Positions 8,894 through 17,223 of a stretch of DNA of 64,000 bases are shown piece after piece. Location of the stretch: contig NZ_VOPH01000004.1 of NCBI RefSeq assembly GCF_009765275.1, positions 414,388-478,387 on the forward strand. Reading direction: 5' to 3'. Under the pieces are notes generated by a model that saw nothing but the letters and a program-made list of their open reading frames with translations, did not search any database and was not told where the DNA came from. The stretch's first letter is position 1, and each line of letters opens with the position of its first letter. The DNA comes from Chachezhania sediminis. GTDB lineage: Bacteria; Pseudomonadota; Alphaproteobacteria; Rhodobacterales; Rhodobacteraceae. Position numbers and translations under genes: made by a program.

Positions 8894-9322
8894 ATGGCAC
8901 TTTCATCCAGGTTTGGCGCGCTGACCCTGCTGGCGATGGCCGCGGCCTGTACCCCCCGGCCGCCGGCGATAATGCCGGCGGAAGGCGCCACGGCGAAACA
9001 GGCGGTCGACAGCTTCATGCGGACGGTTGCCATCGCCGACGGGCTGGCCGAGGCTTGCGCCGATTATGGCGTCCTGCCGGCCTACAAGGACCCGGTCCAA
9101 CTGACCCAGGACTACGTCGTAAAGCTGGAAGGCTTGGGCTATGATCCAGCCGAGCTTGCGGCTGCTGCGACCATGCCGTCGCCCGGAACACAGCTGAAAT
9201 GGGAAATCGGTTATGTGAACGCCCGTGGCGCCAGCCTGGGCGACCGTGTCTCGGTCTGTGCGCTGGCCCAGTCCGAGATCGAGAAGGGAACACCCGTCGG
9301 ATCCCTGTTGCGGATGGGCTAG
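8894..9322 (+). CDS. Putative lipoprotein, DUF5333-like paralogue 1
   Basis: A 142-residue exported protein. The N-terminus ends LTLLAMAAACTPRPP, a lipobox-like site with Cys17 as the lipid anchor. The mature part is small and acidic with three further cysteines. Its C-terminal half resembles the protein at 10473-10913: LGYDPAEL against LGYTDAEI, and CALAQSEIEKGTPVGSLL against [19 protein letters not shown] therefore take both as members of one family (DUF5333-type, found in Rhodobacterales nuo operons). GGGAGG at 8880-8885 precedes the start. Periplasmic accessory to complex I is inference. Confidence 0.7.
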   Translation: MALSSRFGALTLLAMAAACTPRPPAIMPAEGATAKQAVDSFMRTVAIADGLAEACADYGVLPAYKDPVQLTQDYVVKLEGLGYDPAELAAAATMPSPGTQLKWEIGYVNARGASLGDRVSVCALAQSEIEKGTPVGSLLRMG

Positions 9323-9406
9323 GCCCGCAAGCCTGACGTTCCATATTGCCAGGAATGCCGTTCGCGCGGCATGATCCTTTCATCGGCTGCCCAAGGGAAG
9401 ACATTG

Positions 9407-9829
9407 ATGGAACAGTTCGCCGCCTATTCCCATGCCCTGGCCGCAATGGGTCTTTTCGCCCTGATCATCCTGCTTCTGGGGCCGGCCTCGGCGATGCCCA
9501 AATCAAAGGCGGGAATTCCGGCCGGGGGCACGCCGGTCGAAAGCTATGACAATCCGTCCTATCGGCTGCATCGGGCCTACATGAATTCGGTCGAGATCGG
9601 TGTGTCCTTCGCGATGGCGACCACGGCCGCGATGCTGACCGGGGCCAGCCCGGGCTGGGTCAATCTGCTGGCATCTGCCTTCGTGGGGCTACGGCTTCTG
9701 CATACGGTGATTCACGTCACCGGAATCGGCGGCGAGAACATGGGTCTTCGCTCTGTGATCTTCACCCTGGGATGGGCCTGCTGCGTCATTCTGGCGATGA
9801 TGGCCGTGATTGGCGCGTTTTCCGTTTGA
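9407..9829 (+). CDS. MAPEG family membrane protein
   Basis: A 140-residue integral membrane protein of the MAPEG superfamily (membrane-associated proteins in eicosanoid and glutathione metabolism). Four helices are predicted, at about residues 6-25, 58-78, 82-103 and 115-138. The family-like segment YRLHRAYMNSVEIGVSFAMA contains the arginine/asparagine/glutamate pattern of helix 2. I chose ATG 9407 over 9371 because AAGGGAAG lies 8 bases upstream. It sits among small exported proteins between nuoF and nuoG. Bacterial MAPEG proteins can have glutathione transferase or peroxidase activity, but no substrate can be read from this sequence. Confidence 0.75.
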   Translation: MEQFAAYSHALAAMGLFALIILLLGPASAMPKSKAGIPAGGTPVESYDNPSYRLHRAYMNSVEIGVSFAMATTAAMLTGASPGWVNLLASAFVGLRLLHTVIHVTGIGGENMGLRSVIFTLGWACCVILAMMAVIGAFSV

Positions 9830-10032
9830 ACGCGGGCGGAACAGGCGCCCCGCAGGGTCACGAGTCGGGGCCTTGGGTCCGCGAATTGGGGTGCGTCTTG
9901 CCGCAAGCCTTGGTCATTGCTTGAATATCTTGCCGTATTGGGGCATCCCCGTCCGGCGGGATGGACCGCGCTTCGGCGGGGCCGGGAACCGGTCGGGACA
10001 TCCTGCACGACGTTCGTAAAGGAGGGCGGCCG

Positions 10033-10374
10033 ATGAGGCCTGGTCCAGTAGCGCTTATCTGCCTGTTGTCGGCGATGGCCGCGGGGTGTTCGTCCCTGAG
10101 CAACAAGGAGCCGATCCTGTTCGAGGGCAAGCAGTTCCGGGCCAAGGCCAAAGGCACGTCCAAGGAAAGCCTGTCCCCGTTCCGAGTCGAAGTTAAGAAC
10201 CCCAGCCAGTCGCTGGAAGGCGCACGGCAGGCGGGGATCTACGAAGGCACCCGCTATTGCATCGAGAAATTCGGCACCTCGCAGATCGTCTGGGAGAACA
10301 ATGCCAACAGTCCGGAGGCCCAGCCCAAGATCGTCGACGGCAAGCTGGTGGTCAGCGGGCAGTGCGATCCTTGA
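10033..10374 (+). CDS. Small putative lipoprotein in nuo operon
   Basis: A 113-residue protein with the signal peptide PVALICLLSAMAAGCSSL; Cys19 is the predicted lipidation site. The mature domain has lysine-rich and aromatic strands (KQFRAKAKGTSKE, GIYEGTRYCIEKFGTSQIVW) and a closing QCDP, so two mature cysteines could form a disulfide. The start ATG 10033 is preceded by a strong GGAGGGCGG. No named family is recognised. It lies between the MAPEG gene and the DUF5333 gene, 203 bases after the former, and the 98-base gap downstream could hold an internal promoter (TTGGAT at 10399, TAACTT at 10421, 16-base spacing, weak). Confidence 0.65.
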   Translation: MRPGPVALICLLSAMAAGCSSLSNKEPILFEGKQFRAKAKGTSKESLSPFRVEVKNPSQSLEGARQAGIYEGTRYCIEKFGTSQIVWENNANSPEAQPKIVDGKLVVSGQCDP

Positions 10375-10472
10375 CCGCGGGCAGGGGCTCTCGCCCTATT
10401 GGATCCGGGATGTTATTGCATAACTTGCTGCGGTCATGGCCTCTGGGGGCCGACCAAAACAAGGAGTTCGCA

Positions 10473-10913
10473 ATGTCCCTTACCAAGTCGAACGCAGCTC
10501 GTCATTCTACCAAAGCCGCCGCAGGCGCTGCCTTGGCCGCGATGCTGGTCGCCGCGCCGGGTCTTGCTGCCGGCAAGCCGTCGCTCCGCGACATTCCGGA
10601 GATCGAGGATCCGCTTTTCGCCGTTGCCGTTGCCAACGAGATCCGCGAAACGTGTCCCACGATTGCCGGCCGTGTGACGAAAGGCATCGGCGTCTTGTGG
10701 AAATTGCGCGCGCGGGCCAATCAGTTGGGCTATACCGATGCCGAGATAACCGCCTATGTCCGGTCGCCCGACGAAAAGGCCCGGATGCGGGCGAAGGGGA
10801 TGAAAATCCTCGCCAAGTACGGGCCGGTCAACGACCCGCAAACCTATTGCGCCTATGGGCGTTCGGAAATTGCCAAGGGAAGCGCCATCGGTGCGCTGCT
10901 GAAGGAGAAATAG
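10473..10913 (+). CDS. DUF5333 family exported protein, paralogue 2
   Basis: A 146-residue protein with a cleavable signal peptide (about residues 1-33, [17 protein letters not shown]). The mature part is helical with ETCPTIAGR and a second cysteine in [16 protein letters not shown], and closes GALLKEK. AAGGAG at 10460-10465 sets the start at 10473. It ends 4 bases before nuoG, so it is tightly coupled to that gene. It is paralogous to the lipoprotein at 8894-9322 but has lost the lipobox, meaning one copy would be membrane-anchored and the other soluble in the periplasm. Function unknown. Confidence 0.75.
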   Translation: MSLTKSNAARHSTKAAAGAALAAMLVAAPGLAAGKPSLRDIPEIEDPLFAVAVANEIRETCPTIAGRVTKGIGVLWKLRARANQLGYTDAEITAYVRSPDEKARMRAKGMKILAKYGPVNDPQTYCAYGRSEIAKGSAIGALLKEK

Positions 10914-10917
10914 GACC

Positions 10918-12933
10918 ATGTCTGACCTCCGCAAGATCGTGATCGACGGGCAGGAAGTGGAAGTGGACGGCGCGATGACGCTGATCCAGGCCTGCGAGCA
11001 GGCCGGGATCGAAGTCCCCCGCTTCTGCTATCACGAGCGTCTTTCGATCGCCGGCAACTGCCGGATGTGTCTTGTGGAAGTCGTCGGCGGCCCCCCGAAG
11101 CCGGCCGCGTCCTGCGCGATGCAGGTTCGCGACATGCGTCCCGGCCGCAATGGCGAGCCGCCCGAGATCAAGACCAACTCGCCCATGGTCAAGAAAGCCC
11201 GGGAAGGGGTGATGGAATTCCTCCTGATCAACCACCCGCTGGACTGCCCGATCTGCGATCAGGGCGGTGAATGTGACCTGCAGGATCAGGCGATGGCCTA
11301 TGGCATCGACATGTCCCGCTATCGCGAACCCAAGCGCGCGTCGGAAGACCTGGACCTGGGGCCGCTGGTCGAAACCCATATGACCCGCTGCATTTCCTGC
11401 ACGCGCTGCGTGCGCTTCACGACCGAAGTCGCAGGCATCCACCAGATGGGCCAGACCGGCCGGGGCGAAGACGCGGAAATCACCAGCTATCTGAACCAGA
11501 CGCTGCATTCGAACATGCAGGGCAACATCATCGATCTGTGCCCGGTGGGCGCGCTGGTGTCGAAGCCCTATGCCTTCACCGCCCGCCCGTGGGAACTGAC
11601 CAAGACCGAAACCATCGACGTGATGGACGCGCTGGGGTCGAATATCCGCGTGGACACCAAGGGCCGCGAAGTGATGCGGATCCTGCCGCGCAACCATGAC
11701 GGCGTGAACGAGGAATGGATTTCGGACAAGACGCGCTTTGTCTGGGACGGCCTGCGCCGTCAGCGGTTGGACAAGCCCTATATCCGCAAGAACGGCAAGC
11801 TGGTCCCGGCGACGTGGACCGAGGCGCTGGCCGCCGCTGCTGAAGGCATCAAAGGCAAGAAGCTGGTCGGCCTCGTCGGCGATCTGGCCCCGGTCGAAGC
11901 CACCTTCGCGCTGAAACAGCTGGTCGAAGGGCAGGGCGGTGTTGTCGAATGCCGGACCGATGGCGCGAAGCTGCCTGCGGGCAATCGCGGTGCCTATGTC
12001 GGTACGGCGAGGATCGAGGATATCGACCACGCCAAGATGATCCTGCTGATCGGCACGAACCCGGCTGTTGAAGCGCCGGTGCTGAACTCGCGCATCCGCA
12101 AGGCGTGGGCGGCGGGTGCCAAGGTCGCGCGCATCGGAGCGCCGGTGGACCTGACCTACGATGTCTCCGAGATCGGCACCGACCGCGATGCGCTGAGCAA
12201 GCTGTCGAAGATGGATCATTCCGACAAGAAGGACATCCCCGGTGTCGTGATCGTGGGGCAGGGTGCGCTGCAAGGGGAAGACGGGGCCGCGGTCCTGGCG
12301 ACCTGTACCGCCATGGCCGAAGCGGCCGGGGCGAAGCTTCTTGTTCTGCACACCGCCGCCTCGCGCGTGGGTGCGATGGACGTGGACGCGGTGAACGATG
12401 ATGGCATGAACGCCGTTTCGGGGGCCGAGGCGATCTATAGCCTGGGCGCCGACGAAGTCGAAATCGCGCCGGGCGCCTTCGTGGTCTACCAGGGCAGCCA
12501 CGGCGACCGCGGCGCGCACCGTGCCGACGTGATCCTGCCGGGCGCGGCCTACACCGAAGAGCAGGGGCTGTTCGTGAACACCGAAGGTCGTCCGCAGCTC
12601 GCGCTGCGCGCGGGCTTTGCGCCGGGTCAGGCGAAGGAAAACTGGGCGATTCTCAGGGCCTTGTCGGCCGAACTGGGGGCGACGCTGCCGTTCGATTCGC
12701 TGGCACAGTTGCGCCAGGCCCTGGTTGCTGCGGTCCCGCACCTTGCCCAGATCGACTCGGTGCCCGAAAACGAAGTGGGCGAGATCGAGGCAGGCGAGCT
12801 GATCGCCTCGGACTTCGCCCCGGCCCTCACGGATTTCTACCTGACCAACCCGATTGCCCGCGCCTCGGTGCTGATGGCGGATCTGTCGGCCAGGGCCGCC
12901 GCGCGCAACGGGGAAAAGATCGCCGCTGAATGA
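10918..12933 (+). CDS. nuoG: NADH-quinone oxidoreductase subunit G
   Basis: A 671-residue 75-kDa-type subunit with most of the peripheral-arm clusters. The N-terminal [2Fe-2S] domain has Cys37, Cys48 and Cys51 ([18 protein letters not shown]). Then comes the His/Cys cluster [17 protein letters not shown] (N5) and the 4Fe-4S motif [10 protein letters not shown] with CPVGAL (N4). The molybdopterin-oxidoreductase-like C-terminal domain (residues 220-670) carries no cofactor, as in other complex I. The length matches the mitochondrial/Paracoccus type rather than the 900-residue E. coli form. The stop overlaps the next small gene by ATGA. Confidence 0.97.
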   Translation: MSDLRKIVIDGQEVEVDGAMTLIQACEQAGIEVPRFCYHERLSIAGNCRMCLVEVVGGPPKPAASCAMQVRDMRPGRNGEPPEIKTNSPMVKKAREGVMEFLLINHPLDCPICDQGGECDLQDQAMAYGIDMSRYREPKRASEDLDLGPLVETHMTRCISCTRCVRFTTEVAGIHQMGQTGRGEDAEITSYLNQTLHSNMQGNIIDLCPVGALVSKPYAFTARPWELTKTETIDVMDALGSNIRVDTKGREVMRILPRNHDGVNEEWISDKTRFVWDGLRRQRLDKPYIRKNGKLVPATWTEALAAAAEGIKGKKLVGLVGDLAPVEATFALKQLVEGQGGVVECRTDGAKLPAGNRGAYVGTARIEDIDHAKMILLIGTNPAVEAPVLNSRIRKAWAAGAKVARIGAPVDLTYDVSEIGTDRDALSKLSKMDHSDKKDIPGVVIVGQGALQGEDGAAVLATCTAMAEAAGAKLLVLHTAASRVGAMDVDAVNDDGMNAVSGAEAIYSLGADEVEIAPGAFVVYQGSHGDRGAHRADVILPGAAYTEEQGLFVNTEGRPQLALRAGFAPGQAKENWAILRALSAELGATLPFDSLAQLRQALVAAVPHLAQIDSVPENEVGEIEAGELIASDFAPALTDFYLTNPIARASVLMADLSARAAARNGEKIAAE

Positions 12934-13325
12934 CCGTCGGGCGCGGAGCGAGCGTGGTCATGACGATAGCACTTGCAGCCTGCTCTCCGGGTGAGCCGAA
13001 AGGCGACCCGGAGGTTCCGATGGTCTACAGGCCGGTGGAAACACGCAAGCTGGACGAAGATCTGGTACAGCTTTTCGTGACGGTCGAGCATCCCAAAGGG
13101 CTGGCCGACATTGAAGCTTTTGCCGATTGTGCAGCAGCGCAGTATGCTCTGATCCGGGGCTACGGTTTTGCGCGGCATTTGCGCACAAATCTGCAGGAAA
13201 AGGGTGGCGTGTGGACGGCAGATGCGGTTTACACGATCTCGCCGGCACTGCCCCAGGGGCTGCGCACCATCGACGCCAAAACGGTGGTGGCAGCTTGCCA
13301 GGAACATGGAATACCAACGGTGTGA
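12930..13325 (+). CDS. Putative small lipoprotein between nuoG and nuoH
   Basis: A 131-residue protein whose start overlaps the nuoG stop by ATGA and which ends 6 bases before nuoH. The N-terminus [15 protein letters not shown] reads as a short lipoprotein signal with Cys18 lipidated. The mature domain has [20 protein letters not shown], a cysteine in [20 protein letters not shown] and one near the end in [11 protein letters not shown]. It resembles a conserved hypothetical of Rhodobacterales nuo clusters. It is the third lipobox protein in this operon. Function unknown; a periplasm-facing accessory is inference. Confidence 0.7.
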   Translation: MTVGRGASVVMTIALAACSPGEPKGDPEVPMVYRPVETRKLDEDLVQLFVTVEHPKGLADIEAFADCAAAQYALIRGYGFARHLRTNLQEKGGVWTADAVYTISPALPQGLRTIDAKTVVAACQEHGIPTV

Positions 13326-13331
13326 GGACCA

Positions 13332-14372
13332 ATGGCTAGCTTCTTTTCCGACACCTATCTGGGTATCGCTCTGGTCATCATAGGACAGATCCTGCTGGTC
13401 CTGTTGCCGCTGCTGGTTGCGCAGGCCTTCATCATGCTGGCCGAACGCAAGATCTGGGCAGCGGTCCAGCTTCGGCGCGGCCCGAACGTCGTGGGGGCCT
13501 TCGGCCTGCTGCAGAGCTTCGCCGACTTCCTGAAGTACATCGTGAAAGAAGTCGTCTTTCCCGCCGGCGCCGATCGCTTCGTCTTCATCCTGGCGCCGAT
13601 CATTTCGGCCGTCATGGCGTTGGTCGCCTGGGCCGTGATCCCCTTTGGCGAGAATCTGGTCGTCGCCAATATCAACGTGGCCATCCTCTACGTGCTCGCC
13701 ATCTCCTCGATGGAGGTCTACGGCGTGATCATGGGCGGCTGGGCCTCGAACTCGAAATATCCGTTCTTGGGCTCGCTGCGGTCGGCCGCACAGATGATTT
13801 CCTACGAAGTATCGATCGGCCTGATCATCATCGGTGTGATCATCTCGTCGGGCTCCATGAACTTCGGCCACATCGTGGACGCGCAGAAGGGTTCCTACGG
13901 TCTCTTCTCGTGGTACTGGCTGCCACACTTCCCGATGCTGTTCCTGTTCTTCATTTCGGCCCTGGCCGAAACCAACCGCCCGCCCTTCGACCTTCCCGAA
14001 GCGGAATCGGAACTGGTTGCCGGCTACCAGGTCGAATATTCGTCCACGCCCTTCGTTCTGTTCTTCCTGGGCGAACTTGTGGCGATGACGCTGATGTGCG
14101 CGCTTGTTTCGCTGCTCTTCTTCGGTGGCTGGTTGTCGCCGGTGCCGGGCCTGCCCGACGGGCTGCTGTGGATGCTCTTGAAGATGGTCATCGTCTTCTT
14201 CTGCTTCTCGATGGTGAAGGCGATCACCCCGCGCTACCGCTATGACCAGCTGATGCGCCTGGGCTGGAAGGTCTTCCTGCCGATGAGCCTGGTCTGGGTG
14301 GTCTTCGTTGCCTTCGCGGCCAAGTTCGACTGGCTCTGGGGCACCTATGCCCGCTGGGCCGTGGGGGGCTGA
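13332..14372 (+). CDS. nuoH: NADH-quinone oxidoreductase subunit H
   Basis: A 346-residue ND1-type membrane subunit that joins the peripheral and membrane arms and lines the quinone channel. It has eight hydrophobic helices. Conserved stretches are [19 protein letters not shown] near residue 35, [13 protein letters not shown] near residue 158 and [20 protein letters not shown] near residue 213, whose acidic residues belong to the E-channel. GAGGACCA before ATG 13332 supplies the ribosome site. The next gene is a methyltransferase-like insertion instead of nuoI. Confidence 0.97.
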   Translation: MASFFSDTYLGIALVIIGQILLVLLPLLVAQAFIMLAERKIWAAVQLRRGPNVVGAFGLLQSFADFLKYIVKEVVFPAGADRFVFILAPIISAVMALVAWAVIPFGENLVVANINVAILYVLAISSMEVYGVIMGGWASNSKYPFLGSLRSAAQMISYEVSIGLIIIGVIISSGSMNFGHIVDAQKGSYGLFSWYWLPHFPMLFLFFISALAETNRPPFDLPEAESELVAGYQVEYSSTPFVLFFLGELVAMTLMCALVSLLFFGGWLSPVPGLPDGLLWMLLKMVIVFFCFSMVKAITPRYRYDQLMRLGWKVFLPMSLVWVVFVAFAAKFDWLWGTYARWAVGG

Positions 14373-14377
14373 CAGGC

Positions 14378-15166
14378 ATGGCGCTCGACTACGCATCGGC
14401 CAAGCAGATCATCCGTCTGGCGGCATCCATGCCGATCAAGGGCGAGGTTCTGATGCTGGGCCGGCAGGCCATCCAGGTCAGACCGAAGCACGCCGCGGCG
14501 CTGGACGGGATCCTGGCCGGTGCCGGTTACGACTTCACTTTCGCCGACCTGCTGCAGGAAGACGGCTTTTCGGAGACGTTGTTCCTGAAGCTGGGCTTCC
14601 CGTCGGTGCTCAGCATGGACCTGTCGGACTATGAAGGTGCCGACATCCTGCACGACCTGAACGATCCGGTGCCGGACCATCTGTACGGCCGGTTCGGGAT
14701 CGTCTTCGACGGCGGCACCACGGAACATGTCTTCGACGTGGCGACGACCATGGCCAATGTGGACCGGATGCTGGCGCCGGGCGGGATCTTCGTGTCCTGC
14801 GCGCCCGGCAACAACTGGTTCACCCATGGCTTCTATCAGTTCAGCCCTGAACTGGTGTACGGCTACTGGAAACATGGCTGCGGCTACGACGTGTGTTCGT
14901 GCCTGATGCTGCCGGAAATGCCGCGCGACAAGGCGCGGGAGATTCCGGATCCGGCAGGGCTGAATCACGACGCGGTGGCCGGGACTGTCGTCCCTAATCA
15001 ACGGGTCTACCTGTACTATGAAGTCCAGAAGGGGCCTTGGGCCCATCCTTACCGCCGGGCATTGCAGACCGATTATGTCGCCCGGTGGTCCCAGCACGAC
15101 GTCGCGCAGGGGCGTTACGATTCACCGATCGTGGCGCGCCGGCATGAACATGAAGCCAGGTCTTGA
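14378..15166 (+). CDS. Methyltransferase-like protein inserted between nuoH and nuoI
   Basis: A 262-residue soluble protein read in the operon, 5 bases after nuoH and 15 before nuoI. It has a degenerate class I SAM-methyltransferase layout: an acidic strand end LSMDLSDYEGADILHDL (residues 72-90, like motif II), FGIVFDGGTTEHVFDV (motif IV-like, about residues 105-120) and LAPGGIFVSC (residues 131-140, post-motif). The usual GxGxG motif I is absent; the corresponding MLGRQAIQV has one glycine. It may be a divergent enzyme or a fold relic. nuoH and nuoI are normally neighbours, so this gene looks like an added component. No function can be given. Confidence 0.7.
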   Translation: MALDYASAKQIIRLAASMPIKGEVLMLGRQAIQVRPKHAAALDGILAGAGYDFTFADLLQEDGFSETLFLKLGFPSVLSMDLSDYEGADILHDLNDPVPDHLYGRFGIVFDGGTTEHVFDVATTMANVDRMLAPGGIFVSCAPGNNWFTHGFYQFSPELVYGYWKHGCGYDVCSCLMLPEMPRDKAREIPDPAGLNHDAVAGTVVPNQRVYLYYEVQKGPWAHPYRRALQTDYVARWSQHDVAQGRYDSPIVARRHEHEARS

Positions 15167-15181
15167 TAAGGGGCGCATCCA

Positions 15182-15676
15182 ATGACGCAAATCGACTATG
15201 CCCGCGCCGCCAAGTACTTCCTGCTGGCCGACTTCTTCAAAGGGTTCAAGCTGGGTCTGAAGTACTTCTTCAGCCCCAAGCAGACGATCAACTATCCCTA
15301 CGAGAAGGGCCCGCTGAGCCCCCGTTTCCGGGGCGAGCACGCGCTGCGCCGCTATCCCAACGGGGAAGAGCGCTGCATCGCCTGCAAGCTGTGCGAGGCG
15401 ATCTGCCCGGCCCAGGCAATCACCATCGACGCCGAACCGCGCGAGGACGGCAGCCGCCGGACGACCCGGTACGACATCGACATGACCAAGTGCATCTATT
15501 GCGGCTTCTGCCAGGAGGCGTGCCCGGTGGATGCCATCGTCGAAGGTCCGAACTTCGAATTCGCCGCCGAAACGCGCGAAGAGCTGTTCTATGACAAGGA
15601 AAAGCTGCTTTCCAACGGCGAGCGCTGGGAAGCAGAGATCGCCCGCAACCTGGAAATGGATGCACCTTACAGATGA
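15182..15676 (+). CDS. nuoI: NADH-quinone oxidoreductase subunit I
   Basis: A 164-residue TYKY-type subunit with two 4Fe-4S clusters (N6a, N6b) that wire electrons to NuoB. The two ferredoxin motifs are [18 protein letters not shown] (about residues 63-80) and [17 protein letters not shown] (about residues 102-118). The N-terminal amphipathic helix [15 protein letters not shown] anchors it to the membrane arm. AAGGGGCG precedes ATG 15182. The stop overlaps a 40-codon ORF by ATGA. Confidence 0.97.
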   Translation: MTQIDYARAAKYFLLADFFKGFKLGLKYFFSPKQTINYPYEKGPLSPRFRGEHALRRYPNGEERCIACKLCEAICPAQAITIDAEPREDGSRRTTRYDIDMTKCIYCGFCQEACPVDAIVEGPNFEFAAETREELFYDKEKLLSNGERWEAEIARNLEMDAPYR

Positions 15677-15795
15677 CCGCCTTTTCGGGACAGATCGGAA
15701 TGGAAGGCACCGCGGGGACGATCCCCGCGGACTGCTTTGGTGTTCCCGGCTCCCGCGTGGCGGCTAGCGTCCGGCGGCATGGGGGGCTGTCATGA
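15673..15795 (+). CDS. 40-residue ORF linking nuoI to the CMD gene
   Basis: A micro-ORF that begins on the nuoI ATGA and ends on the ATGA of the next gene, so both junctions are 4-base overlaps. The product begins [18 protein letters not shown], has one cysteine and an arginine-rich end ([13 protein letters not shown]). It has no domain or transmembrane segment. The double overlap is unlikely to be chance and suggests it is translated, perhaps only to pass ribosomes on. Alternatively the downstream ATG uses GGGGGGCTG as its own site and this ORF is incidental. Confidence 0.45.
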   Translation: MTAFSGQIGMEGTAGTIPADCFGVPGSRVAASVRRHGGLS

Positions 15796-16202
15796 ACGAT
15801 CAGCCGAACAACCCGTTCGAGGCGATGGTGCGCCAGGCGATGGACATGGCCAAGACGGTCAATCCCGCGCTGGTCAGCTTTTCGACCAAGGATTTCGAAA
15901 CTCTCTGGCCGACCATGCCGAAAGAGATGATGGAATTCTGGTTCGGCAACGCTGTGAACAAGGACGGGCTTGATGCCCGCACCCGCCTTCTGCTGACGTT
16001 GGCGGGCCTTACGATGCAGGGTGCGCAGGCCGACACGGCGATCCGCCAGACGGTGCGCCACGCGATCGAGGCCGGCGCGCGCAAGCAGGAAATAATCGAG
16101 ACAATTGGCCAGATGTCGGTATTCGCCGGCGTCCCGGCCATGACCCGTGCGCTTGATCTGGCGCGCGAGGTTCTGGACAAGCCAGAGGAGCAAGCGACAT
16201 GA
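15792..16202 (+). CDS. Carboxymuconolactone decarboxylase family protein
   Basis: A 136-residue all-helical protein of the CMD/AhpD superfamily. The core is [40 protein letters not shown] and [18 protein letters not shown], which matches the PcaC-like helical repeat. AhpD-type peroxidase proteins need a CxxC pair; no cysteine is present here, so a redox role of that kind is unlikely. It lies between nuoI and nuoJ and its stop overlaps nuoJ by ATGA, hence it is translated with complex I. A binding or assembly function is possible; nothing shows a substrate. Confidence 0.8.
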   Translation: MNDQPNNPFEAMVRQAMDMAKTVNPALVSFSTKDFETLWPTMPKEMMEFWFGNAVNKDGLDARTRLLLTLAGLTMQGAQADTAIRQTVRHAIEAGARKQEIIETIGQMSVFAGVPAMTRALDLAREVLDKPEEQAT

Positions 16203-16801
16203 TCGCCTTTTCCTTCTACCTTTTCAGCATCTGCGTGCTGGTCGGCGGGTTCTTCACCGTCGTCTCGCGGCAGCCGGTCCATTCGGTCCTGTGGCTGATC
16301 CTTGCCTTCCTGTCCTCGGCGGGGCTGTTCGTCCTTCTGGGGGCGGAATTCGTGGCGATGCTGATGATCATCGTCTACGTCGGCGCCGTGATGGTGCTGT
16401 TCCTCTTCGTGGTCATGATGCTGGACGTCGACTTTGCCGAACTGAAGGCAGAGATGGCGAAATACATGCCCCTTGCACTGGTGATCGCGCTGGTCCTGCT
16501 GATGCAGTTCTTCCTGGCCTTCGGCGCCTGGGATGCGAACTCGGCCGCCGAGACGCTGCGCGGCAACGTGACCCCCGCGGACATTCCCAACACCAACGCG
16601 CTGGGGATGATCCTCTACGACAAGTACTTCCTGCTGTTCCAGCTGTCGGGCCTGATCCTGCTGGTCGCGATGATCGGGGCCATCGTCCTGACCATGCGTC
16701 ACCGGACGGACATCAAGCGCCAGAACATCCTGACCCAGATCTATCGCGATCCGGCCAAGTCGATGGAACTGAAGGATGTGAAGCCGGGACAGGGCGTCTG
16801 A
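16199..16801 (+). CDS. nuoJ: NADH-quinone oxidoreductase subunit J
   Basis: A 200-residue ND6-type membrane subunit with five hydrophobic helices. The conserved third helix carries [21 protein letters not shown], including the pi-bulge region important for coupling. The start ATG 16199 overlaps the CMD stop. The C-terminal tail after residue 165 ([20 protein letters not shown]) is charged and cytoplasmic, as in alphaproteobacterial NuoJ. A 112-base gap with no clear feature separates it from nuoK. Confidence 0.96.
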   Translation: MIAFSFYLFSICVLVGGFFTVVSRQPVHSVLWLILAFLSSAGLFVLLGAEFVAMLMIIVYVGAVMVLFLFVVMMLDVDFAELKAEMAKYMPLALVIALVLLMQFFLAFGAWDANSAAETLRGNVTPADIPNTNALGMILYDKYFLLFQLSGLILLVAMIGAIVLTMRHRTDIKRQNILTQIYRDPAKSMELKDVKPGQGV

Positions 16802-16913
16802 CCCGGCGCCCTTTGGGCGACTGAAAGTGATGCCAGCCCCGGCGAGGGGCACAGCAAAGCCAAACGTTCGGGGCCGACGGTCCCCGCGCGATCCAGAAGA
16901 ACCGAGGGACGAC

Positions 16914-17219
16914 ATGATCGGACTGGAACATTATCTGACGGTGGCGGCGACGCTCTTCGTCATCGGGATATTCGGGCTCTTCCTGAACCGGAAGAACATC
17001 ATCATCCTTTTGATGTCGATCGAACTCATGCTGCTCTCGGTCAACATCAACATGGTCGCCTTCTCGAGCTTTCTCGGGGACCTCACGGGGCAGGTGTTCA
17101 CCCTGTTCATCCTGACGGTCGCCGCCGCCGAGGCCGCCATCGGCCTGGCAATCCTGGTGTGTTTCTTCCGCAACCGCGGCTCCATCGCGGTGGAAGATGT
17201 CAACGTGATGAAGGGGTGA
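16914..17219 (+). CDS. nuoK: NADH-quinone oxidoreductase subunit K
   Basis: A 101-residue ND4L-type subunit with three transmembrane helices. The two buried glutamates of the family are in [17 protein letters not shown] (helix 2) and [15 protein letters not shown] (helix 3), and are part of the proton path. The frame is open upstream to 16827, but ATG 16914 gives the canonical start MIGLEHYL and follows CGAGGGACG. It ends 4 bases before nuoL. Confidence 0.97.
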   Translation: MIGLEHYLTVAATLFVIGIFGLFLNRKNIIILLMSIELMLLSVNINMVAFSSFLGDLTGQVFTLFILTVAAAEAAIGLAILVCFFRNRGSIAVEDVNVMKG

Positions 17220-17223
17220 GCCC

